The notes beneath the pieces are model-generated. The model was given only the letters and a program-made list of their open reading frames with translations. It made no database searches and had not been told where the DNA came from. Positions 51,681 to 62,721 of a DNA stretch of 64,000 bases are shown piece after piece; position 1 is the first letter of the stretch, and each line of letters starts with the position of its first letter. A program made the position numbers and the translations under genes. Source of the DNA: Proteles cristata cristata (lineage: Eukaryota > Chordata > Mammalia > Carnivora > Hyaenidae); contig JAESUZ010005462.1 in NCBI GenBank assembly GCA_017311185.1, positions 744,001 to 808,000 of the forward strand, in the 5' to 3' direction.

Positions 51681-54140
51681 GGGGAATGTGGAAGGAAGAG
51701 TAATCTTTATAACTTTGAATCCAAATAACTTTTTAGGAAGTTACCTTTGGTGATAAGACACCAAGGTCTCACTGTGGCCCCCAAAGAAGGCACCATTTTT
51801 TATTTACTATCCTGGATGATCTCACTTTAGAGACAAGTGTAGTAGACTCTCAGCTTCAAATATGACTTCTTTCTCTCAATGTGGCTATAGACCAATTTTC
51901 CATCTCTTCTTCCAAATAGCTGACCTTGGATGTCGAAATAAGTTTTTATTAAATTTCTCTTAAAGACCAGCTTTTTAGATAGCATTTGGCACCAAATTGA
52001 AGCATCCCAGAAGCTCATATGTATTGGGTAATCAAGACTCACCCATGTTATGACAAATGTCCTTGTTCCATCTAGTAGACCAACAGGCAGTTCTCAGAAA
52101 CAGACAGGTGAATTTCTTAGTCCAAAGGGTGAGTCAACTCATCTGGTATGACAAATGCTGTTTCTGGCTTGATTCCTTGTCTGAGACCATTTGCCAAAAC
52201 CTTTTTCATGAATCAATAGTTAAGATAATCTAAGCTGTTCCCAATAGATTCAATAGTGCGTTGCTTCCAGGCATAAGACATCAATTTGGTTTGGTTATAA
52301 AATTTAATATTCTATAATTCACAGAAAATCTAATTCATGTACCATCTGGTTTTGGAAGAAAGATCTCTGGAAAAATTCAGGGGCTTTCAGAATTAACATT
52401 CCTTATCTTCTTCCTGATCTCACTCAAGACCTTTCCATTCACACTAAAAAGTAATAATCTACCTGATATATTACCCCTTATTTCAAAAATGTTAAGGTCA
52501 TTCCACCTGGTTTACTTTGTAATATGTCCATGACTATTCTCATTCTCTTGCCCCGACCTTTGAAACCACATTACATGTTTCCGGATGGCTCATTGAGCAC
52601 TATAAGGGCATATACCCGTCAGGTCACAACCAGGTTAATCTTCCTGAACCTCCATTTGATACTTTGTAAACTAAAAGGTTTACAAAACGCTTCCGCTATT
52701 TTATCTCACTTTGTTTTCATGCTGACCCTTAAAACATTCCCATTTTACCTATGAGGCCATTAAAGCCAAAAAGTTGACTGGGCTACCACCTGAATCCCTG
52801 ATCTTTGGTGTGCATCCTGTCCAAAATATTTAACATGCCCACTCCAGAATGCAGTTATGTTCCCTGCATCTTGCCAGTCGAACCTCCCTACCTGGTTTTC
52901 CAACCTCTTCTTCCATCTCAAACATCACTTCCAGCAGAGCTGGTGTTTCTATTACTCTCAGAGCCTATTATGCTCCAGATGGCCTGAGCTGGGCCCCAGG
53001 GATCCATCCCTAGGAGCCCCGTGGGTGGGCTTTTGGCAACTGAGTACTCTGAGAGGCTGCATGTGGGATTTTGTATGTATTTGCTTATGTGAATCTCTCT
53101 AGGGAAAGAATCCACAGTTTCCAACAGATCCTCAAAGAAGTCAATGACATCCTCCCCCAAAAAAGTTAAAAATTAATTTTATACACTGCTTTTCCCTCAC
53201 CAGATCTCCTCTCCACTCTCTTGACCTACCTACACTTTGTAATTTCTCTTCAGAATTTAAGGCAACTATAGGCTTTCCAGATCAACCTTTCTAGATGAAT
53301 TTAATTGTTCCCTCCCTCCAAATATTAATTCAAAAAGGGAAAAGTCAGAGTATTCCTAGGGTGGCCTTTACATATGCAAATAATATGTGATAACTTATCC
53401 CAGCTGAGAGCACAATGATCTGTAAACCTTAATCATTCCCTTCAGGGTTGATTTGAAGCCTTTCATTAGTACAATGCTTCCCTAGGGATAAAGAGCAGGA
53501 AGAGCTGAGTGAGATATATTTAACTACATTGATACAGATATGAGATCAATTATGAAAAGAAAAACATTCTCTTACTATAAGGATTGCATAGTGATATTCC
53601 AGATGAAAACATAAAATCGGTAAAAGTTCAACCACTCACTCCCCAGGCACCAAAGCAAGCCAACACCACTGCTTAAGAAGACTCAAAGGCACTTAGAGCT
53701 TTGCAAGAACAGATTTGGTTTGGAGAGCTCAAGGTGAGGAGTTGGAGTGGTGAAGTGAATGAAAAGTGGGAGGGGGCTCTGCTAAGGATGGTGGGGGGCA
53801 GATACCCACTGTTGGTTCACCAGCTTTGGCTTTGACGTCCTTCCATTCCCCCAGCCTTAACACACATTCCCTCACATTTTCTCATTCCATCTTCCTGAGT
53901 ATCTTCTGCATCCCTGCACTAATACATCTTCTGAATGTGGCATACACTGTGTCCCATCAGGAATCTGCTACATTGGGTGTTACTACTTTGGTTACATACC
54001 TTCTGACCCTGATTAAGCCTGACGGTTTCCATGAACAGTGCTTCCCTTGAATTCCTATGCCTAAAGATGTAGACTATCTATTGCCACTTTGCCTTTTCTT
54101 GCTGTCTGGTGCTGCCAGCACTTTCATTAGAGACAAGGGC
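51681..54140. other. Repeat-poor stretch, no gene seen
   Basis: The longest repeat-poor part of the window by my reading. Frames at 52524-53160 and 53766-54050 have no domain, signal or motif I recognise. No RNA gene. Confidence 0.45.
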
Positions 54141-54142
54141 AC

Positions 54143-54606
54143 TGCCATGGGTTGCATGATGGCTCCCCAAAAGCATATGTCCATATCCTAATCCCTGGAA
54201 CCTGTGAATGTGAACTTCTTTGCGAAAAGGGTCTTTTCTCAGATGTCATGAAGTTAAGGATCTCGAGAGGAGGAGAACATCCTGGATTATCCTGGCTGCC
54301 CCAAATCTAAAAACAATGGTCATCATCAGAGTCACACGGAGAGACAGAAGAGGAGGGGGGAATGTGACAAAGGAGGCAGAGGCTAGAGAGATGGGGTCCC
54401 AAGTAAAGGAAGGAATTCTGCAGCCACCGGAGGGAGGAAGAACCGAGGAGTGGAATTTTCCCTCGAGAACCTGGGGAAAGGCAGCCCTGACAACACCTTA
54501 ACTGTGGACCTCCAGCCTCCAAAACTGTGAAAGAACACTTTTCTGTTGTTTCAAGACACCCAGTTTGTGCAAATTTGTTGCAACAGCCACAGGATACTAA
54601 TAAACA
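54143..54606 (+). mobile_element. MLT1-like LTR (ERVL-MaLR)
   Basis: TGCCATGGGTTGCATGATGGCTCCCCAAAAGCATATGTCC opens it and AAGACACCCAGTTTGTGCAAATTTGTTGCAACAGCCACAGG closes it. Both are MaLR wording. The centre (GGAAAGGCAGCCCTGACAACACC, GGACCTCCAGCCTCCAAAACTGTGA) agrees. It has no clear duplication and no retroviral internal part. Confidence 0.8.
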
Positions 54607-54624
54607 GGTTACCTAACTCCTATC

Positions 54625-54765
54625 AGCCTGCATAATAGTAAACAGCTAATATTTCCCAAGTGCCTACAAAGTGCTGGATATTGTGCTGAAGTCTTTTCGT
54701 GGATTATGTGTGGAATCTGCAGAACGATCCTATAGCACAGGGACCGATAAGGAAAGGAAAGCCCT
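54625..54765 (-). mobile_element. MIR SINE fragment, antisense
   Basis: ATAGTAAACAGCTAATATTTCCCAAGTGCCTACAAAGTGCTGGATATTGTGC, then GATCCTATAGCACAGG follows the complemented MIR 3' part. Confidence 0.6.
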
Positions 54766-55195
54766 CAGGAGATGCTGTCCTGTGGATAAGTGCAAGGGAT
54801 TAGCAGATGCAGATTGCCTGTCTGACTACAAGCCCATATGCATCACCACTTAGTACATTGCCCCTAATGGGTGACATAGGGGCACCACTGGCGCAACAGC
54901 ATCTCCACACTCTTCCTCCCCAGATCAGAGCCTCCTTCCTCCAGCAAAGCCATCCCCAGACTTGCTCTTCCCCTGATCTTAGCAGCTGCAGGATCCCACT
55001 TGCTGAGCACAACCCTCTCCCTTTTGAGCTGTCTCACACACTGCCTCCTGCTCCACCCGATCTTTGATCTCTAGGCCAGCAGACCTCAAATTGGACCAAC
55101 TGTATCCTCGAGAACCACGGAGACTTCCCAAGGGGCAAATGGGCATGGGTAATTTTAGTGAAACCAAATTGTAGAACCTGAATTTCCATGAGACC
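54766..55195. other. No gene seen
   Basis: Overlapping frames on both strands (54800-55252) show no domain. Confidence 0.4.
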
Positions 55196-55199
55196 ACAG

Positions 55200-56170
55200 C
55201 TTGTGTCATTCAGCCACTGCCACAATAATGGTGCAAAGCAAACCACCCCCACACAGAGTGACTCAAAAGAACATCGTTTGTCCTCAGGGCAGCTGTGGGG
55301 CTGGTGGGATGCCCATATTTAGTCTGCAGGTCTGTAGTTTGCTGGGCAAGGGCTGGCACCAGGTTGTGTGATCAGTGCAATTTTACAGAGCCCTACACTC
55401 AGGGCTTTAATGCTCTGGGATGGACCCAAAACATTCATGTTTTGTGACTGAAGTCTGAAGGTGGTCAGCACAATACCTGGTGCATGCTCCAGGGGTTTCA
55501 AGCCTCAATTTGCACAGGGCGATGCTTTCTCCTATCTCCCTGCCCTTCCAGATAGGCACTCGCCCATCAGCTCTCCAGCCATGCCCAGTGACTACTGCTG
55601 CCCTCTGTCCCCATGGGATTCTGGACATGAGCACAGGAAAGGCCATTCAGGCACATTCTCTGCAGTGTCTTTAGGTAGGGCAAAGTAGTGGCTATTCAGA
55701 CTGGCAGTGTCATGAAACATTTGGTGGCCAATGGGCAGGGATTTCTTGTTCACTCCCAATCCAGGTACCAAGTGCACCCATTGGGTATTGCTCATCCATC
55801 ATGGATGGAGGTGGTGAGCCAAGAGAAAGAAGGATTGAATCCTGATGCCCCATGTTTTCATTTTGCAATGGGCCCTACCATTACGTGATGGGCACTGGCT
55901 GTACCAGCTTAATCCTGTATCTTATTTGGGGCCCAGTGGAAGTCAGCAGCTACCTGGAGCATCGTCTTCTCACTGTAACTGCAGAAGCACTAGAACCCAA
56001 ACCAAACTGTACAAGTACTTTTCAAGACTTTGTTCACATTTGTCCACTGAAGCAAGTCACTAAACCATGTTGGAGGCCATGGGTGGAAAGCATACTCCAG
56101 CCACCACGAGGCCATGGTGAGGGTACAGCTACATGATGTTATAGAAAAGTAGGACTGATTCACCTACCAC
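55200..56170 (+). mobile_element. Large ancient interspersed repeat, LTR type suspected
   Basis: GCAAAGCAAACCACCCCCACACAGAGTGACTCAAAAGAACATCG at the left and GCAGAAGCACTAGAACCC, GCAAGTCACTAAACCATG, GGAAAGCATACTCCAGCC, CACCTACCACAG at the right follow a common mammalian repeat in order, with a diverged middle. Family name not resolved. Many short frames here are chance. Confidence 0.4.
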
Positions 56171-56850
56171 AGTACTCCTTTCTAAATTTGTTTCCTTCAG
56201 AATGAATGGCCCTGATCACACCAGCCCTTCTTTCCACCTCCTTTCTCACAGGTGTCTTTCCCTCCATATTACCCAGGAAAGGCAGAGGGGTACGTGTTGT
56301 TCAACCAATGGTGCTCTAGTGTAGTCCAAGAAAGAGAGTGGCTTTTCCCAGTTTAACTTCACAGGAAATATTTTAACATCTTATTTCAGTTCATGTAAAT
56401 ACTTTGTTATGGGAAACCATGATAAGGTCAACAATAAAAGACTCTCAAGCACAAGAATCTACAATGGAATAAAATTCTTTAGGGAGAGTGGGATAAAAAT
56501 ATGAAAATGAATAAAAGAAATGTTGAAAAAACCCTTTGTTAGAGAATAGCTATGCTGGTGGCAGTGTGGCATTTAGATGGGACACAATTAAGTCAGATAC
56601 GTAACATTTTATTTGAAAATATAAATATTTATAATATACTAGAAAAGACATTCTTTGCTAGTACCTGAATTGAAGGAAAATTTTTAAGTGTTAACTTAGA
56701 GACGTTAGAGCAGGTACCTGGTTTCTCAAACCCCCACCCTGGGGACAAGCAATCAAAAAAAATTTAAAGTCCACTTGTCCAGGGAAAGAGAACCTTACAT
56801 TTTAATTCAACCTATTACTTCTTTGACACTGTATTTTCTTCCTTACCCCT
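56171..56850. other. No gene seen
   Basis: AT-rich; no recognisable coding frame or repeat. Confidence 0.45.
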
Positions 56851-56856
56851 GTTAGT

Positions 56857-57285
56857 AAAATAAGCCAGACACAGAATACGGTATGGCATCACTTACATTT
56901 GTGGAATCAAAAACAAAAAGGCTGAACTCATAAAAACAGAGTATAATGCTGGCTGGCAAGGGCTTGGAGGTTGGGGGGAATGCAGAGTCATAGGTCAAAC
57001 AGTATAAACGTTCAGTTATAAGATGAATAACTTCTGTGGATCTAATGTACAGCAGGGTGGCTACAGTTAAGAATACTGTACAGCATACTTGAAATTTGCT
57101 AAGAGAGTAGATCATAAGTGTTCTCACCACCCAAAGAAGGTAACTATGTGAAGTGATGGATGTGTTAATTAACTTGATTGAGGTAATTATTTCACAACGT
57201 ATACGTATAAATCATCATGTTGTACACCTTAATGAAAAACATCACTTTGTACGACTTAAAAAAAAAAAGAAAGAAAAAGAAAACA
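56857..57285 (+). mobile_element. L1MA-type LINE 3' end, sense
   Basis: AAATAAGCCAGACACAGAATACGG, then AGTTATAAGATGAATAACTTCTGTGGATC, AGTAGATCATAAGTGTTCTCACCAC and ATCATGTTGTACACCTTAATG end in an A-rich tail at 57260-57285. 5'-truncated, no coding part. Confidence 0.88.
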
Positions 57286-58181
57286 GCTAACCGCTATCAA
57301 TTGTGGCTTAATTTATCTCTTCTTGATGTGAGGAGGATGCAACTGTCTAAATCATGTCAAATTTTTCTTCATATTGGACCTGTTTGGGACTTTCTGTGGC
57401 AAAAACCCTGGCAAACAACTTTCTGTCAGTCTTGGAAACCACCCCTCCCCTTTATTTTCAAACAAACAAGGTCTCCTGAGTTTCTCTAAGTAAAGGGCAT
57501 TGGGTTGCCTTTTCAGGGTTTTCCATCATCTTTTTGACAACCAAGTGCTTTTGAAATTCTTTTTTATTCTATATGCAGATAAAAAGGGGAAACATGATTT
57601 CACTATCTATTTAGATATGTGCTAGCAGGAAATCCAGTAATTTCTGTGTTAGGATTATTCTTCCTGTCTAAAGGGAGTTATTTCCTTTTCTTTTAATCTG
57701 GGCAATTTGTCCTTGAGGTTGTGGTTTAGACTGGTTCTAATAACTGTCCCTAAGAAATCATCGGTAATTTCTAACTCAACTTGTTTCAGCAAGAAAGCTT
57801 TCAATAACAGTGTTAGATTATCAGTACACCGTCCATTATAGCAAACATAATCCCTTAAAACAAACATAACAGCTTAAAACATGGAAGAGGTTTAGCGCAG
57901 TCCAAATTCAAGCTTGCAACCTAGAGAGAGGAAGGCTGCCTTTTAGAACACTACTTGAGGAATCACGGCCGGTGTGCAAGTTCATTGCACGGACATCATT
58001 GTCAGGAGTGTCCCAAGAGCTTTGTTACAGCCACCTGTGACTGTATTACCCCTACCATTATTAAATGTTGCATCTCTCCAACCTCTGAGTAACTTGGGGT
58101 TTTACATAAAGGGCCATGTCTCTGACTTGGCTAAGTTGCTTAAAGTGACCCATAATGCAATTAAAATGGGATATTGGGATT
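57286..58181. other. No gene seen
   Basis: The 90-codon plus frame starting at 57217 begins in the L1 tail. Other frames have no domain. Confidence 0.45.
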
Positions 58182-58186
58182 GTCAC

Positions 58187-58703
58187 TGTGATGGTTAATT
58201 TCATGTATCAACTTGACTGAGCTAAGGGATGCCCAGATAGCTGATAAGATGTTATTTCTCTGTTATTACCTTCCCAGAGAAATAGTCTATTTAGTTCAAT
58301 AGACTAAGAGATCCACCCTTTTCAATGTGAGTATGCATGTTCCAATCAACCACGGCCCCAATGGAACAAAAAGGCAAAGGAAGGGTAAATTAACTCCTTC
58401 TTCTTGAGATGGAATGTTCATCTTCTATCCAGGCGGACATTGGAGTTTCTGGGCCTTTGGACATAGGAATTTATACCAACAGACCCATTGGTTCTCAGGA
58501 CTTTGCCCCTGGACTAGGAGTGATACCATTGGTTCTCAGGACTTTGGTCTTGGACTGAATTTTACCATGGGATTTCCTGGCTGTCCAGCTTGCAAACAGC
58601 AGACTGTGGGACTTCTCAGCCTCCACAGCCATGTGAGCCAATTCCTATCATAAATCTTCTCTCTCTGTGGGTTCTATTTCTCTGGAAAATTTTGACTAAT
58701 ACA
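58187..58703 (+). mobile_element. Complete solo LTR with 5-bp target-site duplication
   Basis: TGTGATGGTTAATTTCATG opens and TTTTGACTAATACA closes a 517-bp element with TG...CA ends. GTCAC is duplicated at 58182-58186 and 58704-58708. Internal wording ATCAACTTGACTGAGC and GGGACTTCTCAGCCTCCACAGCC is a known mammalian LTR style, probably ERVL/MaLR class. CCATTGGTTCTCAGGACTTTG occurs twice inside. Non-coding. Confidence 0.8.
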
Positions 58704-58709
58704 GTCACT

Positions 58710-59495
58710 ATGAGAAATGGTTGGAAACGGAGCATCGGATGATGAGAATCTTAGTTACGTCACAAGAAGAGGTTACTTCTAACTGTGGCCTATCCTCACT
58801 GTTCTCAGCCTGAAGCCTCTACTTTGGAGAGGAGACAAAGGAGGTGCAGCTGAGAGGCAATCACTGCAGCCCGGTGCAAATGAAGCTGTCATTTTTTTTT
58901 TTTTGGCTGACAAAATATAACCAGCTAACCACTCTACCAAATAGATATGCTTCTCAAAGGAGCTAACCACTCTATTATCTCTATTCCCACCTCTGATTTA
59001 AGAGCCTCAGAGGCTAGTTTATAGTTTACATTTCAATGAGATCTCAGATCAATTCCAACAAGTCAGAAAATCCATAAGAAGAGACACTGAAATTTATGTG
59101 TTTATTTAAAGCTTGTGGATGTAAACAATTACATACATCTTACTTATAATTATCTACTATGATTTAGAAGTTACTAGCCACAGCAGGTGTGGGTTTTGTT
59201 TTGCTTTTGAGATAAGAAAATAAATTAAGGTCCCTGCAACTTGTAGTATGTCTGACAGTCCAAGATGAGAAGCCATGAAAGCAGGGACAGGCAAGGTTTA
59301 CTGTTGTCATTCGTGTGTTTTTCCACTTCAGCAAATGGAGAGCAGAGCTAAGGAACAGTCAGTCAACTGATAGCTATTTCCTGATATCTACTTTGTATAA
59401 GGCTATACTCACAGGCTATGCAGAAGTTCAAGGCAGCGTCTTTTCAGGAAGCTGTATACCCATTTGAAAATCAGGCGAACACCACTAGACAGAAT
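58710..59495. other. No gene seen
   Basis: T-rich run at 58891-58903. No gene recognised. Confidence 0.4.
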
Positions 59496-59499
59496 GTGC

Positions 59500-59790
59500 T
59501 AATTTTCAAGGGAACATCAGACAGTAGGCATTGTTGGAGGTCAGGAGGCAAAGATGAGTGCCTGGACTGAGTGACCAGGGAAGGCCCCCCCAAGAGAGGG
59601 TGACAGTTAATATGAGTCATGAGAATGGGTAGCATTGGGAGGCAGGGACAGGGAGAGAGAGGACATTCAGGAGGGGAAACCACTTGAGCCAAGACATAGA
59701 ACTGAGGGTGCCCAAAGTGTCTTGGGGAAGAGTGATGGTTTTCACTGGAGGCAGAGGAGATGAGAAGGTAAGTCTTGAGGGGAGGTAGAT
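59500..59790 (-). mobile_element. Possible L2 LINE relic, antisense
   Basis: GACCAGGGAAGGCCCCCCCAAGAGAGGGTGAC, then GGACATTCAGGAGGGGAAACC resembles the complemented L2 segment ('aggccttcctgaggaggtgac'). Weak. Confidence 0.4.
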
Positions 59791-60229
59791 ACCAGAATGT
59801 GAGGAATTGGGATGCCTCTCTTTCTCTGGATCTGAAGTAATGTTCTAATAGGCACCGATCTAGAGTACTTTATAGAGTGACTCCACCCTGGAAGGTACTC
59901 TGGAGGGAACTTCAGAAGCCTCTTTCACTCCTCCAGCTTCTGAGACACCCTTGGGTACCACATAGTCTTAGCATACTAAATGGCTCCCTGGTGCCTTCAG
60001 TGAGGGGATAGGAATTAAGTAAGATACCAACCATCCCTAACATAGGTAGACATTAACTAGGAATTCCACGTTCCCCTCTCTCTTCATCAGTTCTCCGGAT
60101 GAAAACAAGGAGAAGCCAAAAGAAGAAGCAATTTCACAAAGTGTTTCCTCAAGCACAAGAAACAAGCTAAGCAAAACACCAAGAGTTTGGTGCCAGCACT
60201 GCGAGGAGAAACGTCATGCACTCAGTTGA

Positions 60230-60470
60230 GCAGCTGTTCTTTGCCAGATGCTCAGCTAGGCCCTGAAGACACAACAGTGAATGAACCAGACAGGGTCCAA
60301 GGCCTCGAATAAGCTATTGAGGAAGGCAGATATTAAACAAGGAGAGATACAGAGGACAAGTTTAGGGAACTATAAGAGCCTACAACAGGGGAGTCAGGGG
60401 GCTGTCTGAGGAAGGGGCTCTAGGCTGAGATCTGAAGAACCAGAGAGCATTAGCCAATTGGCAAGAAGGT
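60230..60470 (-). mobile_element. L2 LINE relic, antisense
   Basis: GCCAGATGCTCAGCTAGGCCCTGAAGACACAACAGTGAATG, then GATATTAAACAAGGAGAG and GGCTGAGATCTGAAGAACCAG follow the complemented L2 3' end. Confidence 0.7.
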
Positions 60471-60929
60471 GCCATGGGGAAGACCCTCATCCTTCATCCG
60501 TTCCCCACTCTCACTGCCAGAAGCACTCCTTTAAATAACAACCTTTTCTCACAGTGACTATGGTCTCTAATTTCCTGAAGGTTGATACGGTCTCTGCAGA
60601 TGTGCACTCGCAAATATTTTTCTCTTCACAATACATAGGCATCTTCCAGATCCCAAGATGTAGGTCAGTTGGCAGGTCCTGAGTGTTTGCAGATACTGTG
60701 AAGAGGCTTTTCATATGGTTTGGTTTGCAGCTAACTTTGGACAGTGTTTACTTAAAACCACCAGTGACCTTTAAGCTGTCAAATACAGTGTCTTTGTCCT
60801 CAGGATTATCCTCTTCCACACTGTGGGTCACTGCTCCGAAATTCTGCTGCCTTGGTTTCCATGACACTGAATTACACTTGTTCAAACTCTCTGGCCAGTT
60901 CCTTCCTGTTTGCTGTTCCTTGCACTGTG

Positions 60930-61150
60930 TCAGTTGGAATCAGTTTTGGCTGCAAGCAACAGAGACCCATAATGACAGTGGCTTAAATAAGATAGAAATT
61001 CATCTTTCCTTCATGTCAGAGCCTGGGGATCAGCAGTTCGAGGTTGGTATGGTGGATCTACAAAGTCATCTAGAGCCCTGGCCCCATGCCAGCCTCTACT
61101 TAGAGTGTGGCACCCATACTGTGGTCTAAGGAGTCTGCTTTAACTCCAGC
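60930..61150 (+). mobile_element. Ancient interspersed repeat, same family as 38055
   Basis: TTGGCTGCAAGCAACAGAGACCCATAATGACAGTGGCTTAAATAAG shares its opening with the element at 38055. The 148-codon plus frame (60683-61129) across it has no domain. Confidence 0.45.
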
Positions 61151-61547
61151 CTTTGACATCAGAATTCCAGGAAGCAGGATGGAACATGGGACAAAAAAAT
61201 AAGGCAATAGAGATGTGCCAAATGTCTATTAGGACAGGTTCCTGGAAGCAATTACATGACAACTATTTTCTAATTTCTTAGACAGAACTTAGTCCCATGG
61301 CAATACCTAGTGACAAGGGAAGCTGGGATAAACAGTCTTTATAATAACAAACAATAAATGATACAATAGTAAATAATTCTGTACCCAACTAAAAATGTGG
61401 GTTCTGTTCTTCTTCTTGGGAAGAAGGCGAGCATGGATAATAATGGACAATCCCTGATCCGTGTGCATGCTATAGATGTCCATAATACAAGAGATTCTGA
61501 CTTGGTCCTCTTTCTTTATAGCCTCACACTTGCCAGTTCAAAAAAAA

Positions 61548-62311
61548 TTTTTTTTAATTCTACATATAAGTGATACCACATAGTATTTGTCTCTCATTTA
61601 GCATAATGTCCTCAAGTCTTATCCATGCTGTTGCAAATGGTAGGATTTTCTTCTTATTTATGGCTAGATAATATTCCATGGTGTGTATGTATGTATGTAT
61701 ATAACTGTCCATTAACAGCTGAATAGATAAAGAAAATCTGCTGTATATATATATATACATGGTATATACCAGATTTTCTTTATCCATTCATCTGTTAATG
61801 GACAGTTAAGTTGGCTATTCAGAGTCTTTCATTGTCCCATATAAAATTTAGGATTTTTTTTCCCATTTCTGAGAAAATGCCTTTGGAATTTTGATGCCTT
61901 TTGGAAATTTGTGTTGAATGTATAGATTGCTTTGGGTAACATGGATATTTTAACAATATTAACTCTTCCAAATCAAAAACACAAATTATCTTTTCATTTA
62001 TTTGTCTTTTCTTCAGTTTTTTTCATAAATATCTCATGGGTTTTGATTAAAATTGTTTCTAAGTATCTTATTTTTTGATGGTACTGTAAATAGATAGTTT
62101 TCTTAAAAATTTTCAGATAGTTTGTATAGAAATACAAATAGTTTTTGTATTCTAACTTTGTATCCTGCAACTTTGGTGAATTTGCTTATTAGTTCTAACA
62201 GGCTGGGTGTTTTGGGGGCGGATATGGTGTGCAGAGTCATTAGGATTTTCTATGAGATCATGTCATCTGCAGAGACAATTTTACTTCTCTCTTTCTTATT
62301 TGAGTGCCTTT
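61548..62311 (-). mobile_element. L1 LINE relic, antisense, with hairpin and Tigger1 insertion at its edge
   Basis: ATCCATGCTGTTGCAAATGG, TATTCCATGGTGTGTATG, TTTCTTTATCCATTCATCTG, then TTTTGATTAAAATTGTTTC and GATCATGTCATCTGCAGAGAC is the complement of L1 ORF2. It stops at GAGTGCCTTTTA, where Tigger1 has inserted at a TA. Confidence 0.9.
61702..61808. repeat. 39-bp inverted repeat (hairpin-capable) inside L1
   Basis: The left arm 61702-61740 is the complement of the right arm 61770-61808 at 37 of 39 bases. The 29-nt loop is itself TATATA-rich and partly self-complementary. The right arm is ordinary L1; the left arm is an inverted extra copy. Confidence 0.95.
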
Positions 62312-62721
62312 TACAGGCAGACCTTGTTTTATTGCACTTCACTTTATTGCACTTCATAGATCATGCATTCTTTACTTATTAAAGGTTTGTAGTAACCCTG
62401 GATCCTGCAAGTTTATTGGCACCATTTTCCATAGCATTTACTCACTTCATATCTCTTTGTCATATTTTGGCAATTCTCACAATATTTTAAACTTTTTCAT
62501 GATTATTATATTTGTTATGGTGATATAAGATCAGTGATCTTTGATATTATGATTGTAATTATTTTGGGGTGCCATGTAATATGGCAAACTTAATTGATAA
62601 ATTTTGTATGTGTTCTGATGCTCCACCAACCTGCTGTTCCCCCAACTCACTCCTCCTTCTCAGGTATTCCTATTCCCTTAAATACAAAAATGTTGAAATT
62701 AGGCCAGTTAATAATCCTGAA

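Noticed and set aside
59760..59775. AAG|GTAAGT donor
   Set aside because: No credible acceptor or promoter nearby.
60683..61129. 148-codon plus-strand open frame
   Set aside because: No domain or motif, and its second half lies in an ancient interspersed repeat.
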